DNA of 64,000 nucleotides from Macrocystis pyrifera. Its lineage: Eukaryota; Sar; Phaeophyceae; Laminariales; Laminariaceae. The notes under the pieces are model-generated. The model had not been told where the DNA came from. It did not search any database and saw nothing but the letters and a program-made list of their open reading frames with translations. This document shows, in pieces, positions 1 through 11,034 of the stretch (its first letter is position 1; each line of letters opens with the position of its first letter). The stretch spans positions 14,811,468 to 14,875,467 of the forward strand of contig JASSKH010000002.1 of the NCBI GenBank assembly GCA_031763025.1, in the 5' to 3' direction. The position numbers were made by a program, and so were the translations under genes.

Positions 1-291
1 GGGCTCGACGCTAGAGGTGGCGCTTACCTTGACAGGGCAAGGGCTCCGCGATGCGTTGCGTACTCAAGACGTACATTTCCGCGGTGTAGTGCAATCTATG
101 GTGTGGTCTTGTTGGGTTTTTCTATTGAGACTTTTCAAGGTAGAATTGAGGCCATGCGTACTGTACAGCGCTACTTCATGTGGCCACGGACTCGGCAAAC
201 ATCATGTGTCGACCACGCAACCTGACAGCAGTGGGCTTAACGCTATCATAGAAGTGGCGCCTACCTTGGAACAAGCAGGGGCTCAGCCACG

Positions 292-609
292 CGTTGGGTA
301 CTCAAGATATGTACTCTATGTTTATGGTCTATGGTTTGGTTTATACTTCATACTATTTGTTTGTGTGTTTGGAAGGCAGTTGATCTAGACGCGGAGAAGC
401 CCGTTGGGTACTCAAGACATGTATTTTATGGTCTATGGTTTGGTGTATACTTCATACTATTTGTTTGTATGTTTGGAATGCAGTCGATCTCAACGCTGAG
501 AAGCCCGTTGGGTACTCAGGACATGTATTTTATGGTATATTGTCTGGTTTATACATCATACTACTTGTTTGTGTGTTTGGTAGGCAGTCGATCTCGACGC
601 TGGGAAGCC
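292..609. repeat. Tandem repeat, three units of about 104-110 bp
   Basis: Three successive units begin with CGTTGGGTACTCA at 292, 402 and 506. Each continues through a shared segment with TATGGTCTATGG and ATACTTCATACTA and ends near AAGCCC. A diverged unit start is visible near 53. Reading frames here are open only because the repeat lacks stops; no protein family is recognised. Confidence 0.8.
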
Positions 610-2723
610 CCAGGCTGATCTACCAACCGTTGTTGTTGTTCTGCCCGCCACAATAAAATGCATTCTGTAGTCGCCGGACAGGCTCCAATAACTCAAAGGA
701 AACCTCGGTAAAAAAATAATGCAAGCAAAGAATAGTACACATGATAACTGAAGCACATCTACACCTCGGACAAAAAATAACAAGTGAGGTCCGCGCACGT
801 ACGTATCAGATACAGGCGGTACGCTGTACAAGTCGCCACGGAAACCGAGAACACCACGTATTACCCAGAAAAAAAATAGACAGGATGAAAAGATAACTCG
901 ACGTCGATAAATCGAAATCGCAAAGTTGAGTATCAACTATTTAAACAGTCGAACTCACAGCTGACGTATTTCATAAATGTGTAAAAACGAAATAAAAAAT
1001 CGAACAAAATGACAAATCCAAAAGGGAACAGAGAGAAAAAAAGTTCAATTCAGGCAAGGAAACAATAGAAAGCAATCAAGAAAGGAAACGCACAATATAA
1101 TGCGCATTTTTTCGCAGATTGCAGGCTCGCACGTTACGCGAGGGGTGTAGCACCGAGATAATAACAAAAAGACAGCGTACGTACTCCGACACGAAGAACA
1201 CCAATAAAAGCAAAAAAAAAGAAAAAAAAAGAGGCCAACGGACAAACGTATCCTGTATCGGGTACATACATGAGGTACGCTGTGCAAGTCGCCACAGGAA
1301 CCTAAGACCGCATAATACGACCCCAGGAAAAATCATAATTAAAAGTTCATCATATATCTGTCCACATTGGTACACGTACACCAGGTACGTATCATAGGTA
1401 TGATATGATATCATACGACGAGTATGTCTATCTCCAGGCGGACCGATCGACCATCATCCTGCATCATGAGCACGAGGCAGCTCGAGAGAGGCCATAAAAA
1501 ATACGTACGGGGTACATGTCATATTTATAGTATAGAAGAGGGTACGAGGAAATGTAATTATTTATATTCCGAACTGCCTTAGGGAGAACAAATAGACGGG
1601 ACAGGGGATGAAAAAAAACAACTCGACGTCGAAAAATCGAAAACTAAGTAAGCGATGGTGGCTACCGAGGCTTGGTAACACTGCTGCTGTGAAATGTGTG
1701 CATGCCGTCAGGACTCCCCAGCCGTGAGGGCTGGGCGTCTGTTGGCGTGCGGGTGTCGGCAGCGCAAAGTTCTATTAATAGGAATCCCGTGTGTCCCAGC
1801 CGCGTTGTGTGTGGACGGCGGAGAAAAAAAAAAAGAACGGAGCTACTGCTGTGTGTCAAGCAGGTTGGTCTTTGAGGACCCTGTATCAAACTAGGACCCT
1901 GAATCGAACTATCCCGCGAGTAGAGCGCCCTATCAACCGCTACAAGCGGCGCACAGATCCCGGATTGGACACCATGATACAAAAAGCGTTCTCTGCGCAG
2001 GGGTGTTTACTTGCCAGCTAGGAGGCAGCTCGATACCAACCCATGCAGCTCGATACCACCCATGGTGGTGCTCCGTCCCACTTACCCTCGCGGCCTTCGT
2101 GGGCCCATTCTGCGCCTGCTCGCGCCACAACCCACAACTCTACTGCACTGGTCTGACCTGTGGCAATGTTGGCTCCCACATGCTGGTTGTAATACTGCTG
2201 GTCCATGCCAGCTTCTGTGCTCGTCTCCGTTTCTCGACAGGCCAGGTGTTGAGGTTGTAAGGTGGGTCTCAGAGTAGTTGGACTGCTCTTGGCCAGGGAA
2301 AAACTTGTGTGTACATCCGCACTCCTTTCCGTCCGAGGTTTGACTTCCTGGAGGCGTGTTTCCCTGGGCATTTCTCATCATCGTCCCCTTCTTTTAGGTC
2401 GACTGACAGCTCGGCATGGATCCTGTCTTTGCTCCGCATGTCAGCCTCCCTGGCAATCCTCTTCACGGCCACCCTCCTCGTTCGGCATCAATCCATTGTC
2501 TATCGGGCCTCTCGACGGCTACCTTAGCAATGCCCTGTTGCACCGAACCGCTGTAAACACACACCCCACCACACACACACACACATACAGAAAAACTCAA
2601 AACAAGGCACCCCACGCTCGTATCCGAGCCGCTATGAAGAGGCTTTTTTTTTCTTGGAAAATTCCAAGAAAAAAAAGGCTCGCCCGCTTTTTGCGCGCTT
2701 CGCGCGCCTCATTATTATAATAT
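610..2723. other. Anonymous non-coding DNA
   Basis: No recognisable gene. It holds A-rich stretches, several GTACGT-type motifs and a short CA microsatellite at about 2556-2586. On the minus strand between about 2080 and 2470 an open frame of roughly 100 codons has Cys/His pairs and a charged helix-like segment. It could be a degraded gag or host exon, but no family can be named. Confidence 0.4.
2643..2678. repeat. Short perfect hairpin (T-rich/A-rich arms)
   Basis: A T run followed by CTTGGAA is mirrored by TTCCAAG followed by an A run, giving about 15-16 bp arms around a tiny loop. It lies just outside the start of repeat RX and is followed by a GC-rich stretch (GCGCGCTTCGCGCGC) that is itself palindromic. 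Confidence 0.6.
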
Positions 2724-3607
2724 TTCATAGGGTATCGGTAAAGATATATTGATCCAGCTGACTCGCGGCGATTATTTCGCAAGTACAAAAAAGTTGCGCG
2801 AGGTCGAGGATGCGCCATAATACTTTGTGACCGGCTGAGTAATAAGGTGCAGCACATACTGGTACTACAATAATATATATGTTCTCCCAAAATAAATGCT
2901 TCTTGGTACTCAGGGTATAATATCAAGGTTTCACAGAGAGAGGTAAATGCTCGATCGAGAACAAATCGTAGTCCGAGTACTGAGAGTATTGGAGTACTGG
3001 CCGCAAAACTACTGCGAGTACTGAGAAGGCCCAAATACTGAGAGTAATGAGAGTGTGAGTAGTACCGAACCCCGAGAATACAGGTAAATATGTACCCGCA
3101 GTAGTATCGAAACACGAAATGAATACTTGGGGTAAAGGCAATATGCGCAGTACAGAAGAACCTCGAGATACTGAGAGCATTCGCGGTACATGCATATTAT
3201 TATATCGAAAGACTGGCACAGACTGCTAGACGTGCTCAAGTTGTCTCCGGCGGAAGTAGTTTGCTCCAACTCCCACTCGAGTGGGACTATCTGGGTGTGT
3301 TTTGTGCCGAACGATGAGCCTGAGAATGGTCGACGCGGTGCACAGACGGTTGAAGTATACTTCATACTCGATGTATACTGGGCATATTGAGGGTATTTCA
3401 TTACTGCGAGTACTGAGTCTCGCAGAAGAAGCAGCAGTACGAACACCACCAACGGACGAAATACTGCTACTAATAGACTAGTACTGGTATACTTGCACCC
3501 GCGGTACAGAACCCCGAGATACTTGAAGCACAACAGGCGGTGTCCATGCCGGCATCAATAGCGAACCTCGCATTATTAGTGCGAGCCCGAAGAAAGTATA
3601 CGCAGTA

Positions 3608-3998
3608 TTACGGGGGTCCATAGTTAATGGGACCAAATTTTTAATAGCAAAATGGGTAAATATATAGTTTTTTTTATGTATACCATTTTTTTTTTTTTTT
3701 TTTTATTCATCACTTTTACTTTCCAGCCCACTCGTAGGAGGTTTTACCCTCGACGATCTTCTGGACAAGCCGTGGTCACAGGTGTCGTCCCTTCTCCCCC
3801 CCGGTACGTGCCTTTTATTTTTGTCGCGCATAGGGTTCAGCATTCCCACTGCTCGTCGATTTTCATCGAATGTAGCCAACTCACGCTTTCGCGCTTTCCG
3901 CTTATCAATTTTTTATGCAAGAAAAAATACCTATGAGCATGTGCACTCGGTGGGACTTGAACCCACGAATAGGTCCTATTCACTATGGACCCCCGTAA
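3608..3998. mobile_element. MITE-like element with 27 bp terminal inverted repeats and TA target duplication
   Basis: The left end TTACGGGGGTCCATAGT (3608 on) is matched in inverted orientation at 3972-3998, with 25 of 27 positions equal. Both ends are bounded by TA. The uninterrupted RX copy near 49713 (inverted) reads through this point with a single TA, so the empty site is visible. TA duplication and TIRs fit a Tc1/mariner-type non-autonomous element (family inference). The interior is largely a SINE-like sequence also found elsewhere. Confidence 0.75.
3685..3968 (-). mobile_element. tRNA-derived SINE-like copy A (truncated), inside the MITE
   Basis: Read on the minus strand it has a box-B-like GGGTTCAAGTCCC, a unique body and an A-rich tail (the long T run on +). 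The same body occurs at 46601-46930, 56311-56454 and 56736-57025. The box-A end is missing here, replaced by the MITE inverted repeat. Confidence 0.55.
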
Positions 3999-4094
3999 TA
4001 GTATCTACAGAAAACCTCAAAATACTGCGAGTACTGCTCGCAGTATCTCGAGTACAAAAACCCCGAAATACTGCGAATAGCTGTGAAGCGTTGA

Positions 4095-4511
4095 TGTGAT
4101 ATGAGTAGAGTATTCATGGGCTATAGATATAGATAATACGTTGCAGTCTTGTAGTTCCACGAATACGAGAATAATCCAAAGAATGGATTAACCCGGCGGA
4201 TATTCTGTTAGCCGAGAGTATCGTTATTTTAGGAATGTTCCTTGATGCAGATAGGACTACGAAGTGAGAAGTTCTTATATTAGCAGAAGAACGATCGGTA
4301 GCCATAGGAAAGTTCTGTTGGAGTACATCAGATAAGAGGAATTTAGGAGAGTTTGTGGCGTGGGGTGGGACGAGTATATCTGGGCGTCGAGTCCCGCCCC
4401 CCTACCTCTCACTTCTCTACCAGAGCACCTCCTCAGCTCTCGCCATCAATAAGAAGATCTAAATCAGAAGAAGCGAAGCACTGCTTTTCCAGCTGCCGTC
4501 AGAGCATCACA
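4095..4511 (+). repeat. 5' LTR of gypsy copy 1
   Basis: Near-identical to 17545 onward and to 54843 onward. It starts TGTGATATGAG and ends CATCACA. The last part differs from the 3' LTR: after CAGCTGCC the 5' LTR has 14 bp before its end, the 3' LTR 59 bp. No canonical primer-binding site beginning TGG is seen directly downstream; the nearest TGG is near 4618. Confidence 0.85.
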
Positions 4512-7500
4512 TCTGACGTCGTCGCATTCAACGAATGTTCTGGCCAAGCTTGGGACTGCAGCGCTTCTTCTAGACCTTCTCACGATCATGTGAGCCATCC
4601 CTATCCGGGAGGCATCTGGTTTTGAAGTCACCTTTTTATTTATTTATTTTTGTTTATGTTCCCTGTTTCTCGTTTCTTTCGTTCTTCTTGCTCTCTCTTT
4701 TCTTTCGTTTTTTCTTCTTTTTTATTTTACGAACCTGCGTTACTGAGTGCCTTTATAGTGTAGAGCGTGACAAGCTGCCTAGTGGCATAAGTAGACGCTT
4801 CTCCCCTCCCAGTATAAGTGAGTTGACGCTTCTCCCCTCTTAGTAGGCACCGTCAAATCGCACGTGCAAGTACGTACAACAAGCTCTGTTGTTCTTTCTT
4901 AGTAAGTACTTGATATATAAGTACTGGTGCTATTAGCTGTATGATGATCGAGGTTTGTTTTTCCGCCCCTTATACCCCGTCTCCGCCATGGAATGACGAG
5001 GTCGATGACCTCCACGATACGATTCCACGTGGTTGAATGCACCTGGAGACCCCCCAAATGACCTCGTGCTCATCGCACAAACCAAGCAGCGTTTTCCTTT
5101 GTACCCCTCCGCCTCGATATGCCCGCCCTTTCACAGGAAATGCACGTAGTAAATACTACTGTGTGTGGAACTACTGGCACGTTCTTGCCCGCAGACATTT
5201 TGTCTGCATCTTCCGGTTTATACCCATGTTGTATGGGATTTGACCCTTACCACGACTACAAAGAAGCTGCTATCGTACTGATAGGACAACCACGCAGCAG
5301 TACGTACCGACACCTTATTCTTTGGCACGTGATATGTATGCCGGTGGTGTGACCTACTACGCCATCGTTAGTATACGCATCTGTATGCAGCGTACAAACG
5401 GCTTGACCATAATTGCGAATTGTATCCGCTTGTATCCATCGCATGGAATATTCGCCTGCGAGTTCTTGAGAGGCCATTATTATTATTTATTTATTTTTAC
5501 CTGATACGAGCAATGGTGTACGTATTGACTGACCTCACTTGCGACCCCCTGATAGCGAGAAGAATCATAAATATATATTTTATTATTATTTTTTTTCATG
5601 CCCTTTGGTTACCGGATTTCAAACCATATACGTACTGGCCTACAGAGACTGGTATACGAGCGAGGTACAAATAGTGAATAGTGGTACCATGGTACGTAGT
5701 AATAATATTACGTATGTAGTAGCGAAAATTCCCGTGAACCCCCCCTCGTTCCCTGCCATATATTTAGGTAGCCAAACGATGCACAATTAGGTCGGTCCCC
5801 CCGTCTCGATGTGATGGAGTCGCACATCCATCGTATAGGAACGCATACACTCACAGTCGAATCTTCTATGGTTGCACGTAGCTCTTTTGGGACCAGCGTA
5901 CGTATGTACACCCCTCTTCAGATTGGCCCATCCTTACGCTGCTTCTACCCTACGAGGTACAGAACAAGCGGCATGATGCACCTCCTGCGGCGCCTTTACT
6001 ATAAAAACAGGGCGCATGTTGCCGAAATTGACCAGATTTCTGCTACCTTTTTTGCCCCACCCCCACAGCCTATAGGATACAAACAACGGTCATTATTTTC
6101 ATTTTTTTTGTTTTATTTTTATTTTTTTTTGCTGTTGCTCTTTACGTGCACGTTTTCCAGCGTTGACGACATAATAAGACGGCTTTATGTTGCTGAACCT
6201 CGGCCCACGGCTGCCTGTGTATGCCTAAATTTCCCAGTTTGACGCCAGAAATAAGGTATATGCCGCACAAATAAGTCCGGCTACAGCTCCCCACGTGCAC
6301 GATCTTCCGCGTTAACGACACAACGAGGCTTGCCCACAACCTTGTCTGACTACTGCTGTTTACGTCTACCCCCCCCAGCTGTACTACATTAACAGAATGT
6401 ACGACACCTGATCTGGTCCGAATATTCTGTTTGGTCGTGTTTGTTTTCCCTCCCTTTCCCGTTTCGCTTTCGACTTTTGTTTTTTGTTTTTTCTCTTTTT
6501 TTTTTTCCCGACTTTTAAGCCAAAGCAGGGTAGACACTGTTCGAGTTTGTAACAAGTGTTATTTTCCAGCGTATCCCATCCCCACCCGCTTTTACAAATA
6601 TGCAGGGTACAGGCTGCCTAGAACTGTAACACTACAAAGGCTACACAAACGAGTAACATATCATCTGTTTATCCCTTGTTTGTCCAGCTTCTCACAAAAA
6701 CAGCAGCTGCCTGCTGCTCATATATGGAACATAATAACTGTGGCCCGGGCAGTGACCAGTTCCAAAGAGATGAACTAAATGCTGGCCAAATTAAACAAAA
6801 TAATATATACAATTTTTCGCGGCGGATTAGAGTATTGGACCTCCCCACAGGAGCCGAATGATACCCTTTTCCACATTTTTACGTACCGGGGTCTATTTAA
6901 TTATTTTTTGATTTCCACTTGTGTTACCTCTACGATACCCTACGTATCTCACATCGTGTCGGACCTCGCGACGCCCCGAAATGCACCGGTTGCTGTCTGT
7001 TTTGCCACGGAACGACAAGCTGCCCACCGTTTAGGGAATCGCCCGATATTCTGTGCAGCTACTAAATAGTGCCGGCATGCTGCATTTTTTTTTCCCCGAC
7101 TCGACCTTCACATTTTCTTTACGGGTACTCTTATTTGTATCCCAACGAAAGGTCTTGCACTAGTAAGCGTCACGCCCTGTTATCATTACGAACATTGGGC
7201 ATTTCAGACGGAGTTATGTTCAATTCTGTTCAACTGATATCACTTGAGTGACCCCGGCGCGACTACCGTCAATCAAACGCGAGGCGCCTGGCGCTAGTTA
7301 GATGCCCTCAACTATAAAAATATCCTTCGACGGGCACTAAAATCGTGGCACGCACAACCTCAACACCCCCTATCGTACGTCCTTACCGTCACTCCTTTCT
7401 CTCTCCTAGATCGGTTTGTTGGTATTGTAGTCGCCTACCCTGATCCAAGCCTGGATCCACCCGCCCTCTCCATCTTCCACCAAAATTTTTCCCGCCCCAG

Positions 7501-7524
7501 TACAAGCGTTCCACCCGCCTAAAC
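4512..7524 (+). other. Gypsy copy 1 untranslated leader
   Basis: About 3 kb between the 5' LTR and the gag ATG. It has T-rich tracts (4630-4730, 6100-6130, 6480-6510) and no protein-like frame. The corresponding leader of copy 2 (55297-57842) matches it except for two SINE-like insertions and the loss of the stretch equivalent to about 5817-6719. Confidence 0.75.
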
Positions 7525-9963
7525 ATGGCCGAGGAAGCTTCCTCCACCAACATTCCCGGCGCCCACTCCCCCGACGCCACCAACCCCCGCGAGGCGAGGT
7601 ATGCCGCAAGGGCCTCTCGCGCTACGGACGACGACACCCGCGGCTTCGAAACCATTCTGAGCGACCTCACGCTACACCCCACCACACCGGGATCCTCTCC
7701 ACTAGGAGCAGGTACGACCAGTGCCGTGCCTACCATAAAACCGGAGGTCTCCGCACAGGAAGCCTCCACCCTTGCTCTCAATCCGGGGCGTTACCAAGGC
7801 GATCCCACGGCCCTCCGTGAGCGCCGTGCGGCCCTCAAAGCCCACCACGAGCAGCTCCTCCTTCTCGCGAAAGAGAGCGCTGACCTACTCGTGCTACCGC
7901 CATCCCCCACTCCTTCTTCGAACCCTTTCGACCCCACCTACGAGACTACAGCTGTGACCGCGACCACCACAACGCAATCGCAGCCGCTCGCTCCGCACCC
8001 GGACCCACCCTTTACGTCCGCCGCGATGTCTAGGACCACCACCCACCAGCCTCCCCAAAACCAAACTGGGACCACAATGTCCCAGGCACCAATTCCGACC
8101 CAACCCTCGCCAGCCCCCATGCCCACTGGGCACAGGCAACCGCAGACGTTCGGTTTCGAGTCCAATGACTGGGTCTTCCTGGACGCCAAGCTCCGCTGGA
8201 TGCAGAGTACACGCGACCCGATAGCCTCGGATGTCTCGATAGCGGCACACCGCGTCTGGCGCCTGTTCACACCCGACTGCGACCCGTCGATCACCTTCGT
8301 TCTGGCCCGCGCCGCCACCGAGGGTGCCTCGTCCGAGTTCATCGGGGCCGCCCACACCCTTTTACTCGAGCTACGGTATTTCCACTCCAACGCCGGCCGC
8401 GGCTACGTGTGGAACCCAACCGAGCCTCGACCCACTCTCCCGACACCCCCAACCACCCGCCCCACGACGGACACGCCGCCGGCGATACCGCCCCACTCCA
8501 CCTCGACAACTCCCACGACGACGACAGCGCCCCCCCCCGCACGAGCACTTAGCCTGAGGACAGAAGCCACTACGGAGCCCATGACGGAGGCGGAACGTCG
8601 TAGTGTCCGGCGCCTCTACGCCGGGGTCGATATGCGCAAGTTCACTGCGCTCGTGCGGTTTCCATGCCCGGACAATGTGGAACCCGCCGTCTACCTGGGC
8701 ATGCTCCTCGCCAGCGTGAAACTCGTCGTCGGCGAGATCCTGATAGTGTGCGACGACTCGGAGAAGCAGTCGTTTGAAACACCTCCGTGGGTAGTGGGAT
8801 GGGATGCTCCACTTCAAAGGTGTTTCCGCAAGGCGCTCTCGTCCCCCCAGGTCATGACATCGCCACTGCCTCGCCTCATCGACGATTTCTTCGTCCAGGT
8901 GCGCCAGGAGCTCACCGTCGACAACACCGGACCGTTGGCATTCAAGAAGCTCCTACGTCTACTCACGAACCACTTCGACGACGGCGACCAGGGCCGCGCC
9001 TTCGAGCAGCTCCACACCTTCGGCGTCCCAAATCTGACGGACTTCGCGACCTTCGTCCGTGCCTTTAAAGAACGTGTGTCCATCGCACAAGGCACGGAAC
9101 GGGTCTTCAAGCCGAGCGATGCCATGGTCATCGAGATTGTACGCGGCACTACGGGCAGCCAATACCCGTCCCTCATGCCCACGCTTTATCCGGGGCGCCT
9201 CATGACCACCCCGCAGCCCTTCTCCTCGGTTGCCGACATGTGGGCAGCTTTCGAAGTGCTGGCGACCAACAAGACGCCGGCAATCAACGGGCACCGCTTC
9301 CACGCGACTTCCTCCGGCGGATTCGTCACGTACTCCTCCTCTCCACCGACGCCAGCGCGGCAGCAAACTCCGCGTGGCCCAGGTACCAACACAAGGGGGT
9401 CTTCCTCCAACCCGTTCGTCATGAACGTGGCCGAACAGGGGCACGACCCGTTCTGCGAGGACGAGGCGGACTGGCCGCTGCGACACTACGAGGAGGTATA
9501 CATGGTCACGACCACATTCGACCCTCAGACCCCACCGCTCCTGACACCGCTCCTGACGAGCTCGGCCCGTGCCCAAGCCCTACGCGCTCACGGTGGGCAT
9601 TGCCTCAACTGCAATGGTACGGACCACAGTATGAAGACCTGCCCCGAGGGCTTCCTCAACACGTCCGGCATCCTGAACCCGGCACTCGGACAGTTGAACG
9701 ATGGTGGACACGCTTACCGCCAATGGCAACGAAGGATGCTCTCCTACCGCCGTGGACAATACGAGCGCAACCTGGAGCGAAACTCCAACCGCTACGACAA
9801 CAAAACCGTCGAGGCAACAACAACAACAACCGCAGCGGAAACTACAACAGCAACCGCTCCAACCAGAACCACTCCCGCAACTACCGCGGCAACAACGGGC
9901 GCTCCGACAACTGGCGCCACAACAACGGCCGGTCATACGACAACGGCAACCGACAGTCGCTAG
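7525..9963 (+). CDS. gag: Gag polyprotein of gypsy copy 1 (812 codons, frameshifted C-terminus)
   Basis: Capsid/nucleocapsid precursor that would assemble virus-like particles around element RNA. Residues 1-250 are Pro/Thr/Ala-rich low-complexity linker. About 355-590 is a helix-rich block consistent with a retrotransposon capsid. A CX2CX4HX4C zinc knuckle (CLNCNGTDHSMKTC) is encoded at 9601-9642. The start was chosen because the same ATG context (CCTAAACATGGCC) is kept in copy 2. From about codon 757 the frame is Thr-rich. In copy 2 the same DNA is read in another frame as an Asn/Arg/Gly-rich tail, and copy 1 lacks two bases near 9805, so the Thr-rich end is a frameshift product. The original tail continues in the other frame to 10139. 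Confidence 0.85.
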   Translation: MAEEASSTNIPGAHSPDATNPREARYAARASRATDDDTRGFETILSDLTLHPTTPGSSPLGAGTTSAVPTIKPEVSAQEASTLALNPGRYQGDPTALRERRAALKAHHEQLLLLAKESADLLVLPPSPTPSSNPFDPTYETTAVTATTTTQSQPLAPHPDPPFTSAAMSRTTTHQPPQNQTGTTMSQAPIPTQPSPAPMPTGHRQPQTFGFESNDWVFLDAKLRWMQSTRDPIASDVSIAAHRVWRLFTPDCDPSITFVLARAATEGASSEFIGAAHTLLLELRYFHSNAGRGYVWNPTEPRPTLPTPPTTRPTTDTPPAIPPHSTSTTPTTTTAPPPARALSLRTEATTEPMTEAERRSVRRLYAGVDMRKFTALVRFPCPDNVEPAVYLGMLLASVKLVVGEILIVCDDSEKQSFETPPWVVGWDAPLQRCFRKALSSPQVMTSPLPRLIDDFFVQVRQELTVDNTGPLAFKKLLRLLTNHFDDGDQGRAFEQLHTFGVPNLTDFATFVRAFKERVSIAQGTERVFKPSDAMVIEIVRGTTGSQYPSLMPTLYPGRLMTTPQPFSSVADMWAAFEVLATNKTPAINGHRFHATSSGGFVTYSSSPPTPARQQTPRGPGTNTRGSSSNPFVMNVAEQGHDPFCEDEADWPLRHYEEVYMVTTTFDPQTPPLLTPLLTSSARAQALRAHGGHCLNCNGTDHSMKTCPEGFLNTSGILNPALGQLNDGGHAYRQWQRRMLSYRRGQYERNLERNSNRYDNKTVEATTTTTAAETTTATAPTRTTPATTAATTGAPTTGATTTAGHTTTATDSR

Positions 9964-11034
9964 GGCAACAGTTCCAACAACAACGCATCGAGCCTGCCCC
10001 CTCGTCTTCCGCGTTGACGGTGCATACCCCTGCGACCAATACTTCCGCACCTGCCGCCCCCGCGAACATGCGGATGGGCAGCACCAACTCGGGTACCCAC
10101 CCGAACCAACGGCAGCCGGGAACCTTCCGCACCAACTGACAAGCCGATGGTGGAGCAACTGCCGCATCTCCACCAACAGCATCTACTGCGAGCACCCGAG
10201 GCTCCCAGGACGCACGAGTAAATCACGTGCATCACGCCTCCCCGACCCCTGCCCTCCAATGCCCCCCCCCTACCCCAGCCCATTTCACAGCCACTTGTTC
10301 AAGCACTGATCATCTTGCCCAAGTGATTGCCTTGAGGTGTGGGCGGGAGGAGGCCAAGACGCCGAGCCCCACCGGGATGCTCCACTCGACGTCTTCTGGC
10401 GGTGAGCAACGCTGCTTGCCGACTATTGCCGAGACCCCAGACATTGCTACCCTGGGAAACGTCTCGACGATTACGGCTACCAGCGGTTCCGGTTCACACG
10501 AAACTAGTGTTTCGTCTACCGGGTCATCGCCCCCTGAGCCTGCCACAAATTGGCCGCTCCATACGCGCTTGTTCCAGCATGGGCGCATTTCTTGTGACAG
10601 CGTTGAACCCGCGAACGACGGGCTTCCTCCAGCTGCCACGGTGTTGACACCACCGCTGTCCCTGAGCCTCGTGGGACAGTCCCGTTTTAAATACGGAAGA
10701 CTCGCGACCAACGTCGACCAGGGTCTGCCCTGAGCCCCCTGACCCGTCCTCCTCGCCTGCTTCGCGCAAAGCGTGGACACGGACCCCAGGTGTGGCATCC
10801 CCTAGCGAGTATGCCCCTGTTCTCCAAAAGTTGGACGATAGGGCGCTTGAGGGTCGTCCCGCCCGGCTTATAAGCCCCGGCGAGGACCGCCCCGGTACCT
10901 CGGCTTTGCCGAGCAATTCCCCCGCGAACACGAGGGTTCCGGTCAGCACCGCTCGATCGTTGCTGACTCTACCTCCGTCGACGCCAGGCGGCGATAGGAA
11001 TAATTATCGTCGCCCTCCACCCCCAACATAAAAG
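9964..11034 (+). other. Gag-NADAR linker region, low-complexity, with stops
   Basis: Ser/Pro/Thr-rich open stretches in more than one frame: 9240-10139, 10227-10733 and 10792-11031. The last runs in the same frame as the NADAR domain and is separated from it only by a TAA at 11029-11031, which is CAA in copy 2. The linker was therefore probably translated through into NADAR in an ancestor. No domain is recognised here. A poly-C run lies near 10262. Confidence 0.5.

Larger units (their letters stand above)
2724..4094 (+). repeat. RX dispersed repeat, copy A, first part
   Basis: It begins with ATAGGGTATCGGTAA and carries many CGAGTACTGAG/CCCCGAGATACT motifs. The same order of sequence recurs at 18986-29730 (interrupted) and inverted at 48640-54842. 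No coding potential is recognised. It is split by a MITE (3608-3998) and ends at TTGA, the target duplication of the gypsy element; the sequence resumes at 18006. Confidence 0.75.

Noticed and set aside
4512..4640. Classical tRNA primer-binding site after the gypsy 5' LTR
   Set aside because: No TGG-starting motif lies within a few bases of the LTR end; the TGG near 4618 is too far if the LTR ends at 4511.
9790..9963. Thr-rich C-terminus of the 812-codon Gag
   Set aside because: Copy 2 reads the same DNA in another frame as a coherent Asn/Arg/Gly-rich tail; copy 1 has a 2 bp loss here.
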